Shown here in pieces: positions 56,792-64,000 of a DNA stretch of 64,000 nucleotides. Below the pieces are notes generated by a model. The model had not been told where the DNA came from. It was given only the letters and a program-made list of their open reading frames with translations, and ran no database searches. Position 1 is the first letter of the stretch; every line of letters begins with the position of its first letter. A program made the position numbers and the translations under genes. The DNA is from an uncultured Gammaproteobacteria bacterium (GTDB lineage: Bacteria; Pseudomonadota; Gammaproteobacteria; Arenicellales; JAANXG01), in assembly GCA_947258785.1 (NCBI GenBank), contig CAMYJT010000006.1, forward strand, positions 36,068 to 100,067, read 5' to 3'.

Positions 56792-56981
56792 GTCGTTGTG
56801 CTTAAAGCTTAGATCGGGTGTTGGCATTGTAAACAACGACCTGATGGACGCCGGACCTGGCCGGATAAGTGGTTGGCCGCCGGAGGATCGTCGCGCGTTG
56901 TGACGGGTTCGCTTGCCCACCGCAGGCCACACAGGACCGGGCAGTGCCAAACCGCTGCGCCGTTGCCGTGACCGGTAAGAC

Positions 56982-59900
56982 ATGATCCACATCACGCTGC
57001 GTCTCGCTCGTTACGTGTTGTACGCGATTGGGACAGGCGTCCTGCTGCTCGCAGCGGCTGCCCTGTTTCTGTGGGTCTGGTGGCCCAACCTGCCGGAACA
57101 CCGATTGCGCATCGAGAGCTACCTTACCGAGAAGATCGGTCGTCCAGTGAGCATATTACAGCTCGACACACGCTGGGAGGGTCTGTCCCCCGTGTTCCGG
57201 GCCAATGGGCTCAGGGTCCGGCGACAGGACGGCACGCAGACCTCTCTGCGGCTGGGTGGAATCGAATTCCAGGTCAGTCCCCGCAGCCTGGTGACCGGGG
57301 ATTTGCTGTTCGAGCGATTCAGCTTGATCTCTCCGACCCTGGAGATCACTCGGCTGCGTGAAGGCGGTGTACGGGTCGGTGACATCATTGCCGAACCCGG
57401 CCCGCCGGGGCAGAGACTGGCGGCTGCGCACTGGTTGTTTCATCAGCGGGAGATTCGCTTGGTGGACGGGACGCTGATCTGGCGGGATGAACGCGATCCC
57501 GGCGCCGCCATGCGTTTATCGGAGATCGAGATGCACTTTGTCAACAACGGTGACGTTCATCAATTCGCAGGCACCGCGCGTTGCCTGGCGCCGGTCTGCC
57601 GGCGCCTGAGTGTCTCCGCAAAGTTGCGCGGAGCGCTGTCGGAGTCGGACTGGGGGGGGCGCGTCGATCTGTCCCTGCAAGGTGTCAACATGGGTAACAT
57701 ACCGTTATTGATCGCGGAGCGAATACCTCAGCTGGTGGGCGGCGAACTGGACGCCCGGGTGTCGACGACTTGGGACCGAGGTACGCTGAACCAATCGATG
57801 GCGCGGATCTCACTGTCCGATGCCGACGTTTTTGTGCGTCAAGACGATCGTTTGCGGCGCATGGAGAAACTCGAACTTGAGCTGTCCTGGTTGCGGCAGG
57901 CGCCGGGGTGGCGGCTGACGGTCTCCAATCCGGCGATGACCGTCGAGGGCACCCCCCTGGCCTGGAACCGTGTGGAGGTGGTTCGCGAACAGGCCGGAAC
58001 CAGGATGAGTACCGCAGAACTCGAGTTGGAGACGGTGGCCCGGGCGGCGGATTTGCTGGTGGCCGATGAGACGCTGCGGCAGCGGATCCGCGAGGCCGAT
58101 CCCGGCGGTAGGGCCCGCGACGTCTCGCTGACGGTCTACGGCGCGCTGACCGAGCCGACCGGCTGGCGGCTCGACATGGCGCTGGCAGACTTGTCGATCG
58201 AGGCGGTCGATCCGTGGCCGGGTGTGACAGGATTGAGTGCACGGCTCTCGATCGAACCCGACAATGTGTGGGCCAGCTTGAGCGGTGGGCCGGTAACGTT
58301 TGTGCTGCCGCGGTGGTATACGCGCTCGCTGACCATGGACCTGACCGGTGAGCTGAGTTGGTCCAAGGTGGGTGCGGAATCGACGATCACCGTGCGCAAG
58401 CTCCATGCCCATAACCGCGATCTGGAGTTCGCAGGCATCGACGGCACCGTTGTCATCACGGGCGGGAGTCCGGTTGTGGACCTGCGTGCGGAGTTGCCCC
58501 GCGCCGACGTCGCACGCGTTCCGGATTACCTGCCGATACAGACGCCGCCGAAGACCGCCGCCTGGTTGACCAGGAGTTTGAAGGCGGGGCGCTTGTCAGG
58601 CGGCCGGATACGCTGGCGGGGGGCGGTCAATCGATTTCCGTTCGCCGACGGAGGTGGTGAATTCGACGCCCGCTTCAACTTGACCGGCGGCACCCTCGAT
58701 TTCGCCAAACGCTGGCCGGTCCTTTCGAATCTCGACGCACAAGTGGCCTTTCACAATACCGCGCTGGACGTCATCGCACAACGCGGCGACATCATGCGGT
58801 CGACGATTCGCCAGGCCACGGCGAGGGGCGAAAACCTGTACGACCGATCGCGGATGCTGACCGTTCGGACGATGACCGAGACGCCGGTCAGCGACGTGGT
58901 GGCGTTTCTGCGCGAGGGGCCGCTGCACAAGGGCGCCAGGCCCACCGCCCCGGAGTTGACCGGGGCCGGCCAAGGCGAGCTGCATCTGGACATCGAACTG
59001 CCGTTGTCGAAGCTGAAACAAACCCGCGTGAAGGGCCGCTACGAGACCGCGAACGGCCGCATCCAGTGGCCGAACGGCTTGGCCGTCGAAGCGATCCGTG
59101 GCACGGTTCGGTTCACCGAGCAAACGGTCTCCGCGCAGGGCATGACCGCCCACGTTATGGACGGACCGGCGACACTGGCGGTGAGCACGCTGCAACCGCG
59201 CCAACCGCCGGTGTTCGCCGTCGACGGCCGCGGCCGTGCGGACGTCAAGATGCTGCGCACGATACTGGGGGACCGCCTGGTTGAACCATTCAGCGGGGAG
59301 ACCGAATGGACGGCGCGGTTGACCGTAGACCGGAGCGACGTCCAATTGGCGGTCACCTCCGAATTGCTCGGCGTAGAGGTGGAGTTACCGCCACCGCTGA
59401 CCAAAGCTGCCGATCAGCCCGCACCCGGCTCCGTCGACGTGCATTTCGCGGGCCGACGCGACCGGCGCGTTCAATTCAGCATGGGCGACACCTTGCAGGC
59501 TGACTTGGCGTTCCAGACCGACAACGACGATTGGCAATTCGTGCGCGGCGGCATCGTGCTGGGTCCCGGCACGCCACAACTGCCCGGTGAGGATCACCTG
59601 CAAGTCGATGCGAGCGGCGCGGCACTGGATGCTGACGCCTGGCTCGACGTGTTGTGGCGGCCCGGCCCTGCTGTTGGGGCCGATCGCAACACCCTGGTGG
59701 ACACGTTGCGCCGCGTGTCCATCAATACCAATTCATTGACCTGGTTGCGCCGCGACTTTGGACCGGTGGAGCTGCGGGCCGGGTCGGAAGACGGCCGGGT
59801 GTGGCGCGCAGAGCTGGCCGGCAACGCGGTGCATGGGCACGCACGGGTGGACTTCGACGCGCAAGGTCCCCGCTATGAGTTTGAACTCGACCGGCTACGG

Positions 59901-60779
59901 TGGCCCCGTTTGGATTCCACTGTCCCGGCGCTGACCGGCACTCCGGAACGGTTGCCCTATGTCACCCTTACAGCAGACAGCTTTCATTACGGTAACATGT
60001 CGCTGGGCACGCTGCGGTTTGCGGCCGAACCACATACCGACGGTTGGCGGATCGCTACGTTCCACGCCCAGCAGGCGCAGCTGCGGATCACCGCCAGCGG
60101 GATGTGGCGGCATTCCGGGGACCTCACCCAAACGGAGCTCGATATCGACATGCACAGCGATGACCTTGGCAAGGCCATGGACGCTTTGGACCTGTCCGAG
60201 CAAATCGCCGACGGCACCGCGGAACTGCAGGCATCGGTACATTGGGCGGGCGGCCCCGGTGCCTTCGCCTTCGATAAGCTGAACGGCGAGTACACGTTCT
60301 CGGCCGCCAAGGGCCGCTTCCTGAGCGTCGAGCCGGGATCCGGTCGCTTGTTTGGCTTGCTGAACGTAGAGGCACTGATGCGCCGCTTGACGCTGGATTT
60401 CACCGATGTGTTCGCCAAAGGTCTGGCGTTTGACCGGATCACCGCCAAGGGCGCGTTGAACAGCGGCGACTTGCTCAGCGAAGGGTTCTACGTGATCGGT
60501 CCGGCGGCGCTCATCGACGTGCATGGGCGTGCCGGGTTGGCGGCAGAGGATTACGACATGGAGATCGTCATCGCGCCCCAGGTCGGTGCCAACCTGAGCC
60601 TGCTGGGGGCCATCGCAAATCCGGCGGCCGGCGCGGTGATCTTCGTAGTCCAGAAGCTGCTCAAGACGCAGATCGCCAAACTGGTCAATTACCGGTATCG
60701 CGTGACGGGCCCATGGGAATCGCCGACCATCGAGCGCGTCAAACAAGAACCCCAAGAGCCGGGCGGCCCGCCGTCATGA
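56982..60779 (+). CDS. yhdP: YhdP-family AsmA-like protein
   Basis: The 1265-residue protein belongs to the YhdP/AsmA (TIGR02099-like) group, now thought to move phospholipids between the inner and outer membranes. It begins with one membrane helix (about 8-32), then a DUF3971-type repetitive beta-sheet domain of about 1150 residues, and ends with the AsmA-like C-terminal region with DYDMEIVIAPQVGANLSLLGAIANPAAGAVIFVVQKLL. The order rng-yhdP-tldD is a classical gammaproteobacterial arrangement. The stop overlaps the next gene (ATGA). The gene has a complete C-terminus. Confidence 0.93.
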   Translation: MIHITLRLARYVLYAIGTGVLLLAAAALFLWVWWPNLPEHRLRIESYLTEKIGRPVSILQLDTRWEGLSPVFRANGLRVRRQDGTQTSLRLGGIEFQVSPRSLVTGDLLFERFSLISPTLEITRLREGGVRVGDIIAEPGPPGQRLAAAHWLFHQREIRLVDGTLIWRDERDPGAAMRLSEIEMHFVNNGDVHQFAGTARCLAPVCRRLSVSAKLRGALSESDWGGRVDLSLQGVNMGNIPLLIAERIPQLVGGELDARVSTTWDRGTLNQSMARISLSDADVFVRQDDRLRRMEKLELELSWLRQAPGWRLTVSNPAMTVEGTPLAWNRVEVVREQAGTRMSTAELELETVARAADLLVADETLRQRIREADPGGRARDVSLTVYGALTEPTGWRLDMALADLSIEAVDPWPGVTGLSARLSIEPDNVWASLSGGPVTFVLPRWYTRSLTMDLTGELSWSKVGAESTITVRKLHAHNRDLEFAGIDGTVVITGGSPVVDLRAELPRADVARVPDYLPIQTPPKTAAWLTRSLKAGRLSGGRIRWRGAVNRFPFADGGGEFDARFNLTGGTLDFAKRWPVLSNLDAQVAFHNTALDVIAQRGDIMRSTIRQATARGENLYDRSRMLTVRTMTETPVSDVVAFLREGPLHKGARPTAPELTGAGQGELHLDIELPLSKLKQTRVKGRYETANGRIQWPNGLAVEAIRGTVRFTEQTVSAQGMTAHVMDGPATLAVSTLQPRQPPVFAVDGRGRADVKMLRTILGDRLVEPFSGETEWTARLTVDRSDVQLAVTSELLGVEVELPPPLTKAADQPAPGSVDVHFAGRRDRRVQFSMGDTLQADLAFQTDNDDWQFVRGGIVLGPGTPQLPGEDHLQVDASGAALDADAWLDVLWRPGPAVGADRNTLVDTLRRVSINTNSLTWLRRDFGPVELRAGSEDGRVWRAELAGNAVHGHARVDFDAQGPRYEFELDRLRWPRLDSTVPALTGTPERLPYVTLTADSFHYGNMSLGTLRFAAEPHTDGWRIATFHAQQAQLRITASGMWRHSGDLTQTELDIDMHSDDLGKAMDALDLSEQIADGTAELQASVHWAGGPGAFAFDKLNGEYTFSAAKGRFLSVEPGSGRLFGLLNVEALMRRLTLDFTDVFAKGLAFDRITAKGALNSGDLLSEGFYVIGPAALIDVHGRAGLAAEDYDMEIVIAPQVGANLSLLGAIANPAAGAVIFVVQKLLKTQIAKLVNYRYRVTGPWESPTIERVKQEPQEPGGPPS

Positions 60780-61126
60780 ACGGACCCGTCCGGATGGCGT
60801 TCGTGGTGGGTGTCTGGTGGTTGGTGAATCCGCCCCCGGTGGCGGCTGCGGAGACTTTGTTCCGGGCCGATTGGCCGGCGGTAAACAGCGGTGCGGCCGT
60901 AACCCGGATCCCGGCCCTGCAGCGCGTGATGCGCAAGTTTGAGCGCCTGCGCGAGGGTGTCATCGTGATTCGCCATCCAGGCGGTGACCACGGTGCGGCG
61001 TGGGCGGAGGAACTGCGCGATTGGCTGGTGGCGCTGGGTGTGGCGTCGGCGCAGATCCGCCTCGAACCGGGGTCCGGCGTACCGGGCGCGATCGTCGTTG
61101 ACGCGGTGGAACATCGGGTGCGCTGA
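60776..61126 (+). CDS. Small secreted hypothetical protein
   Basis: The 116-residue protein has an N-terminal signal-like segment (FVVGVWWLVNPPPVAAAE, cleavage near 25) and a basic, mixed alpha/beta domain including GVIVIRHPGGDHGAAWAEELRDWLV. The ATG overlaps the yhdP stop by 4 bases and the next gene begins right after its stop. This spot between yhdP and the nitrilase is usually empty. I do not recognise a family. Confidence 0.65.
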   Translation: MNGPVRMAFVVGVWWLVNPPPVAAAETLFRADWPAVNSGAAVTRIPALQRVMRKFERLREGVIVIRHPGGDHGAAWAEELRDWLVALGVASAQIRLEPGSGVPGAIVVDAVEHRVR

Positions 61127-61127
61127 C

Positions 61128-61940
61128 TTGCGGGTCGCCGTAGTACAAATGAATTCCGGCCCCGAGGTCGACGCCAATCTGGAGACCGCCGACCGGCTGT
61201 TGACGGAGGCGGTCAACGCGGGCACCACGCTCGCGGTGTTGCCGGAGAACTTCAGCGTGATGCCGGCCGATGACTGCGATCGACTGCAGGCGGCGGAACC
61301 GCCGGGCATGGGTCCCGTCCAACAATTCCTGAGCGAGCGGGCCGCGCGCCTTGGGGTGTGGATCGTCGGCGGTACGGTACCGATGGTCGCCGCGGTGGCC
61401 GACAAGGTGCGTGCCGTGTGTCTGATCTACGACGATCATGGTGTACCCGTGGCCCGCTACGACAAAATGCATTTGTTCGACGTCGAGGTCAGCGACCAGG
61501 AGGGCTACCGGGAGTCCGACTACATCGAGCCGGGTCCGGTGGACGGCAACACAGTGACGGTCGACACACCCGTCGGGCGTCTTGGGTTGACGGTGTGCTA
61601 CGACCTGCGGTTTCCGGAACTGTACCGCGCTTTGTCCGTCGCCGGCGCGCAGATCTACGCGGTTCCCTCGGCGTTCACCGAGACCACCGGCAAGGCGCAC
61701 TGGGAGGTGCTGCTGCGGGCACGGGCGGTCGAGAATCAGGCCTATGTGGTGGCGGCCGCGCAGGTCGGCGTGCACGCCAACGGCCGGCGTACCCATGGAC
61801 ACTCCATGTTGGTGGGTCCCTCGGGGGAGGTGCTGGACAGGGTCGACGAGGGCGCCGGCTGGGCGGTGGCCGACGTCGACGTAACGGGCCTGCAGCGCCT
61901 GCGGGCGCGGTTCCCCGCTTTGACGCATCGGCGATTGTGA
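61128..61940 (+). CDS. Nitrilase-superfamily amidohydrolase
   Basis: About 270 residues from TTG 61128. The catalytic triad is E40 (LPENFS), K113 (YDKMHLFDV) and C157 (VCYDLRFPELYR). Sequence and position next to tldD match Nit1/NitFhit-like proteins that hydrolyse deaminated glutathione, a metabolite-repair activity. The TTG begins the usual N-terminus RVAVVQMNSG; no strong ribosome site is present. It starts 1 base after the previous gene and is likely coupled to it. Confidence 0.9.
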   Translation: MRVAVVQMNSGPEVDANLETADRLLTEAVNAGTTLAVLPENFSVMPADDCDRLQAAEPPGMGPVQQFLSERAARLGVWIVGGTVPMVAAVADKVRAVCLIYDDHGVPVARYDKMHLFDVEVSDQEGYRESDYIEPGPVDGNTVTVDTPVGRLGLTVCYDLRFPELYRALSVAGAQIYAVPSAFTETTGKAHWEVLLRARAVENQAYVVAAAQVGVHANGRRTHGHSMLVGPSGEVLDRVDEGAGWAVADVDVTGLQRLRARFPALTHRRL

Positions 61941-62026
61941 GCCGGTGGGACGCCGGCATCCGGGATTCCCGGTGCAAAACGCAGCTTGAGCGGGTCGCCG
62001 TTGACAAAACCAGGTAAGATAGTCGG

Positions 62027-63472
62027 ATGAAAGAACCGCTGGAAACTGCCAAAACCGCCCTACTCGACCCCGGGGGACTGGACGAACGTGACCTTGACTC
62101 GGTGTTTGCCAAGATAGTCGGCCCCAAGGTCGACTATGCGGATCTTTATTTCCAGTACGTACGCCAGGAATCGTGGATGCTCGAAGAGGGCCGAGTGAAA
62201 TCGGCTAACCACAATATCGAACAAGGTGTCGGTGTGCGCGCCGTGGCGGGGGAGAAGTCCGGTTTCGCCTACTCCGACGAGATTGTGTTGCCAGCCCTGA
62301 GCGACGCCGCCACCGCCGCCCGAGCGATCACCCAATCAGGCGGCGACACCAAACCGCTGCCCATCATTTGGACCGGTGAACGGGTCCCGCGTCTGTACAC
62401 CGCGGCGGATCCCCTGGCAACCCTCGCCGACGAGGACAAGGTCGCGTTGCTCGAGCGCATCGACCGGGCGGCACGGCGCCAGGACCCGCGAGTCACGGAG
62501 GTGATCGTGAGTCTGTCCGGGGTCCACGAGGTGATCTTGATCGCGCGCAACGACGGCGCGCTCGGCGCCGACATCCGCCCTCTGGTCCGGCTCAACGTGA
62601 CGGTCATCGCCGAGCACAACGGCCGCCGCGAACAAGGCAGCATGGGTGGCGGCGGCCGGTACGGTTACGAATACTTCAGCGATGACATCGCCGATGGATA
62701 TGCCGAAGAGGCGGTGCGGCAGGTCTTGGTCAACCTTGAGGCCGAGGACTCGCCGGCCGGCAGCTTCACGGTGGTGCTCGGTCCCGGCTGGCCCGGGATC
62801 CTGCTGCACGAGGCCATCGGCCACGGCCTGGAGGGTGACTTCAACCGCAAGGGCACGTCGGCGTTCGCAGGTCGAATCGGCGAGCGCGTCGCCACCGCCG
62901 CGTGCACGGTGGTCGATGACGGCACGCTGGCCAACCGGCGCGGGTCCTTGAGCATTGACGACGAGGGCAATCCGACCCAGCGCACGGTGTTGATCGAAAA
63001 CGGTCTGCTCAACGGTTACATGCAGGACTCGTTGAACGCCCGTCTAATGGGTGTGGCGGCGACCGGCAACGGTCGTCGGGAGTCCTTCGCGCACTTGCCG
63101 ATGCCGAGAATGACCAACACCTACATGATGGCTGGCGGGCACGACCCGCAGGAAATCATCGCGTCGGTCGACAAGGGGCTGTACGCGGTGAACTTCGGCG
63201 GCGGACAGGTGGACATCACCTCGGGAAAATTCGTATTTTCCGCCAGCGAGGCCTACCTGATTGAAAACGGCCGGGTGGGGCGGCCGGTCAAGGGTGCGAC
63301 CTTGATCGGCAACGGCCCGGATGTGCTCACCCGTGTGGGCATGGTCGGTAACGATCTGCAACTCGATCCAGGGGTCGGCACCTGCGGCAAGGATGGACAG
63401 AGCGTGCCGGTCGGTGTGGGTCAGCCGACCTTGCGGATCGACGGCATCACCGTCGGCGGGGTGCAGGTTTAA
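62027..63472 (+). CDS. tldD: Metalloprotease TldD
   Basis: The 481-residue zinc protease works with PmbA (TldE) to process peptides such as microcin B17 and CcdA. The metal site [12 protein letters not shown] lies at residues 261-272 and the Cys of the C-terminal [24 protein letters not shown] is typical of TldD. The length is standard. The ATG at 62027 is the family start. The 86-base gap before it holds no other gene. Its partner gene follows 118 bases downstream. Confidence 0.95.
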   Translation: MKEPLETAKTALLDPGGLDERDLDSVFAKIVGPKVDYADLYFQYVRQESWMLEEGRVKSANHNIEQGVGVRAVAGEKSGFAYSDEIVLPALSDAATAARAITQSGGDTKPLPIIWTGERVPRLYTAADPLATLADEDKVALLERIDRAARRQDPRVTEVIVSLSGVHEVILIARNDGALGADIRPLVRLNVTVIAEHNGRREQGSMGGGGRYGYEYFSDDIADGYAEEAVRQVLVNLEAEDSPAGSFTVVLGPGWPGILLHEAIGHGLEGDFNRKGTSAFAGRIGERVATAACTVVDDGTLANRRGSLSIDDEGNPTQRTVLIENGLLNGYMQDSLNARLMGVAATGNGRRESFAHLPMPRMTNTYMMAGGHDPQEIIASVDKGLYAVNFGGGQVDITSGKFVFSASEAYLIENGRVGRPVKGATLIGNGPDVLTRVGMVGNDLQLDPGVGTCGKDGQSVPVGVGQPTLRIDGITVGGVQV

Positions 63473-63590
63473 CACCGTGCGCCGCTGGCGCAATCCGCTC
63501 GTGTAACGAGTAGATGTTCATCTGGTGCCGAGCTGCCGTTACACCCAGCGGGGCACAACTGCGCCCCGGATCCGGCGACACAGGAGTCCT

Positions 63591-64000
63591 ATGACGACTA
63601 ATCGAGCACAGACGCAGGAAACCGCCAAGCAAGCGCTCGCGGACATTGCCCAGCGCGTCATCGACGAGGCTGGCCGGCGCGGCGCGACGGCGGCGGAGGC
63701 TGCGGTGAATCGCAGCGAAGGGCTGTCGGTCACCGTGCGTATGGGCGACATCGAAACGGTGGAGCACCACCGCGACAAGAACCTCGTCGTCGGCGTTTAT
63801 TTCGGGCAGAAAACCGGCTCCGCCAGCACCTCGGACTTCGCGCCACAGGCGATACAGGACACCGTCCGCGCGGCCTGCAGTATCGCCAAACACGTTGCCG
63901 AGGACGACTGCGCCGGACTGGCAGATCCGGAGTGCCTGGCCCGCGACATACCCGATCTGGATCTCGATCATCCATGGGCGCTGGACGTCGACGGTGCCAT
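63591..64000 (+). CDS. pmbA: Metalloprotease subunit PmbA/TldE (truncated by window)
   Basis: From ATG 63591 (CAGGAG upstream) the first 136 codons of this protein are in the window. The N-terminal segment TKAQALADIAQRV-like start, SVTVRMGDIETVEHHRDKNLVVGVYFGQKTGSASTSDF, is the PmbA opening. It shares the TldD fold but lacks the metal site and forms the TldD/E heterodimer. The gene is read through the right edge of the window. Confidence 0.88.
   Translation, partial: MTTNRAQTQETAKQALADIAQRVIDEAGRRGATAAEAAVNRSEGLSVTVRMGDIETVEHHRDKNLVVGVYFGQKTGSASTSDFAPQAIQDTVRAACSIAKHVAEDDCAGLADPECLARDIPDLDLDHPWALDVDGA

Overview
The window is GC-rich bacterial chromosome, densely coding and mostly read on the + strand. 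It looks like a gammaproteobacterium. The evidence is the order leuS-lptE-holA-proA-nadD-rsfS-rlmH-maf-rng-yhdP-nitrilase-tldD-pmbA, the order rpe-gph-trpE-trpG-trpD-trpC, PBP1b, YhdP/LptE outer-membrane biogenesis, Cfa and DUF4124. A Chromatiales-like (sulfur-oxidiser or autotroph type) lineage would fit the NorD/CbbO-type VWA protein at the left edge, but that is inference. No rRNA, tRNA, CRISPR array, prophage or transposase gene was seen.

Layout. 1-2.5 kb: end of a VWA protein, an AT-rich leader and a Lys/Ala-rich histone H1-like protein with a clear terminator. 2.6-8.6 kb: a fused 5-oxoprolinase (-) divergent from a membrane Ser/Thr kinase with Sel1 repeats (+). 8.9-13.6 kb: CopD-like membrane protein, the NAD regulator NrtR with its palindromic operator, nadA, hemH and a DUF523/DUF1722 protein. 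13.7-19.8 kb: a broken small secreted protein, a GST, and a MacAB-like exporter (adaptor, one ATPase, two paralogous permeases). 19.9-26 kb: an AddB/AddA-like helicase-nuclease pair. 26-29 kb: 5'-nucleotidase, a small membrane protein and a DegQ-type protease. 29-35 kb: rpe, gph, trpEGDC, OsmC. 35-46 kb: DUF885 protein, small membrane proteins, Kelch protein, radical SAM enzyme, Cfa, DsbA-like protein, DUF2007, PBP1b, TPR lipoprotein, GST. 46.8-64 kb: DUF4124 protein, then the conserved housekeeping block from leuS to pmbA, much of it translationally coupled by 4-bp overlaps.

The most unusual signal is a dispersed element of about 250-290 bp with imperfect terminal inverted repeats (end consensus close to TTAGCCTGCATATTGCACC, then AAGG). 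Two copies are fairly intact (8562-8814 and 39771-40020), one is decayed and inverted (18301-18589, exactly between the two ABC permeases), one is partial (47389-47456, just upstream of leuS), and solo ends occur at 13951 and 15051. The copies share a conserved peptide frame. In the best 60-bp block, 10 of 14 differences between the two intact copies fall at third codon positions of that frame. Element ends overlap the stop codons of upstream genes and stop a few bases before the start codons of downstream genes.

Other points worth checking are a small secreted protein interrupted by an apparent 1-base frameshift, an NrtR operator that abuts its own start codon, and a long AT-rich leader before the histone-like gene.
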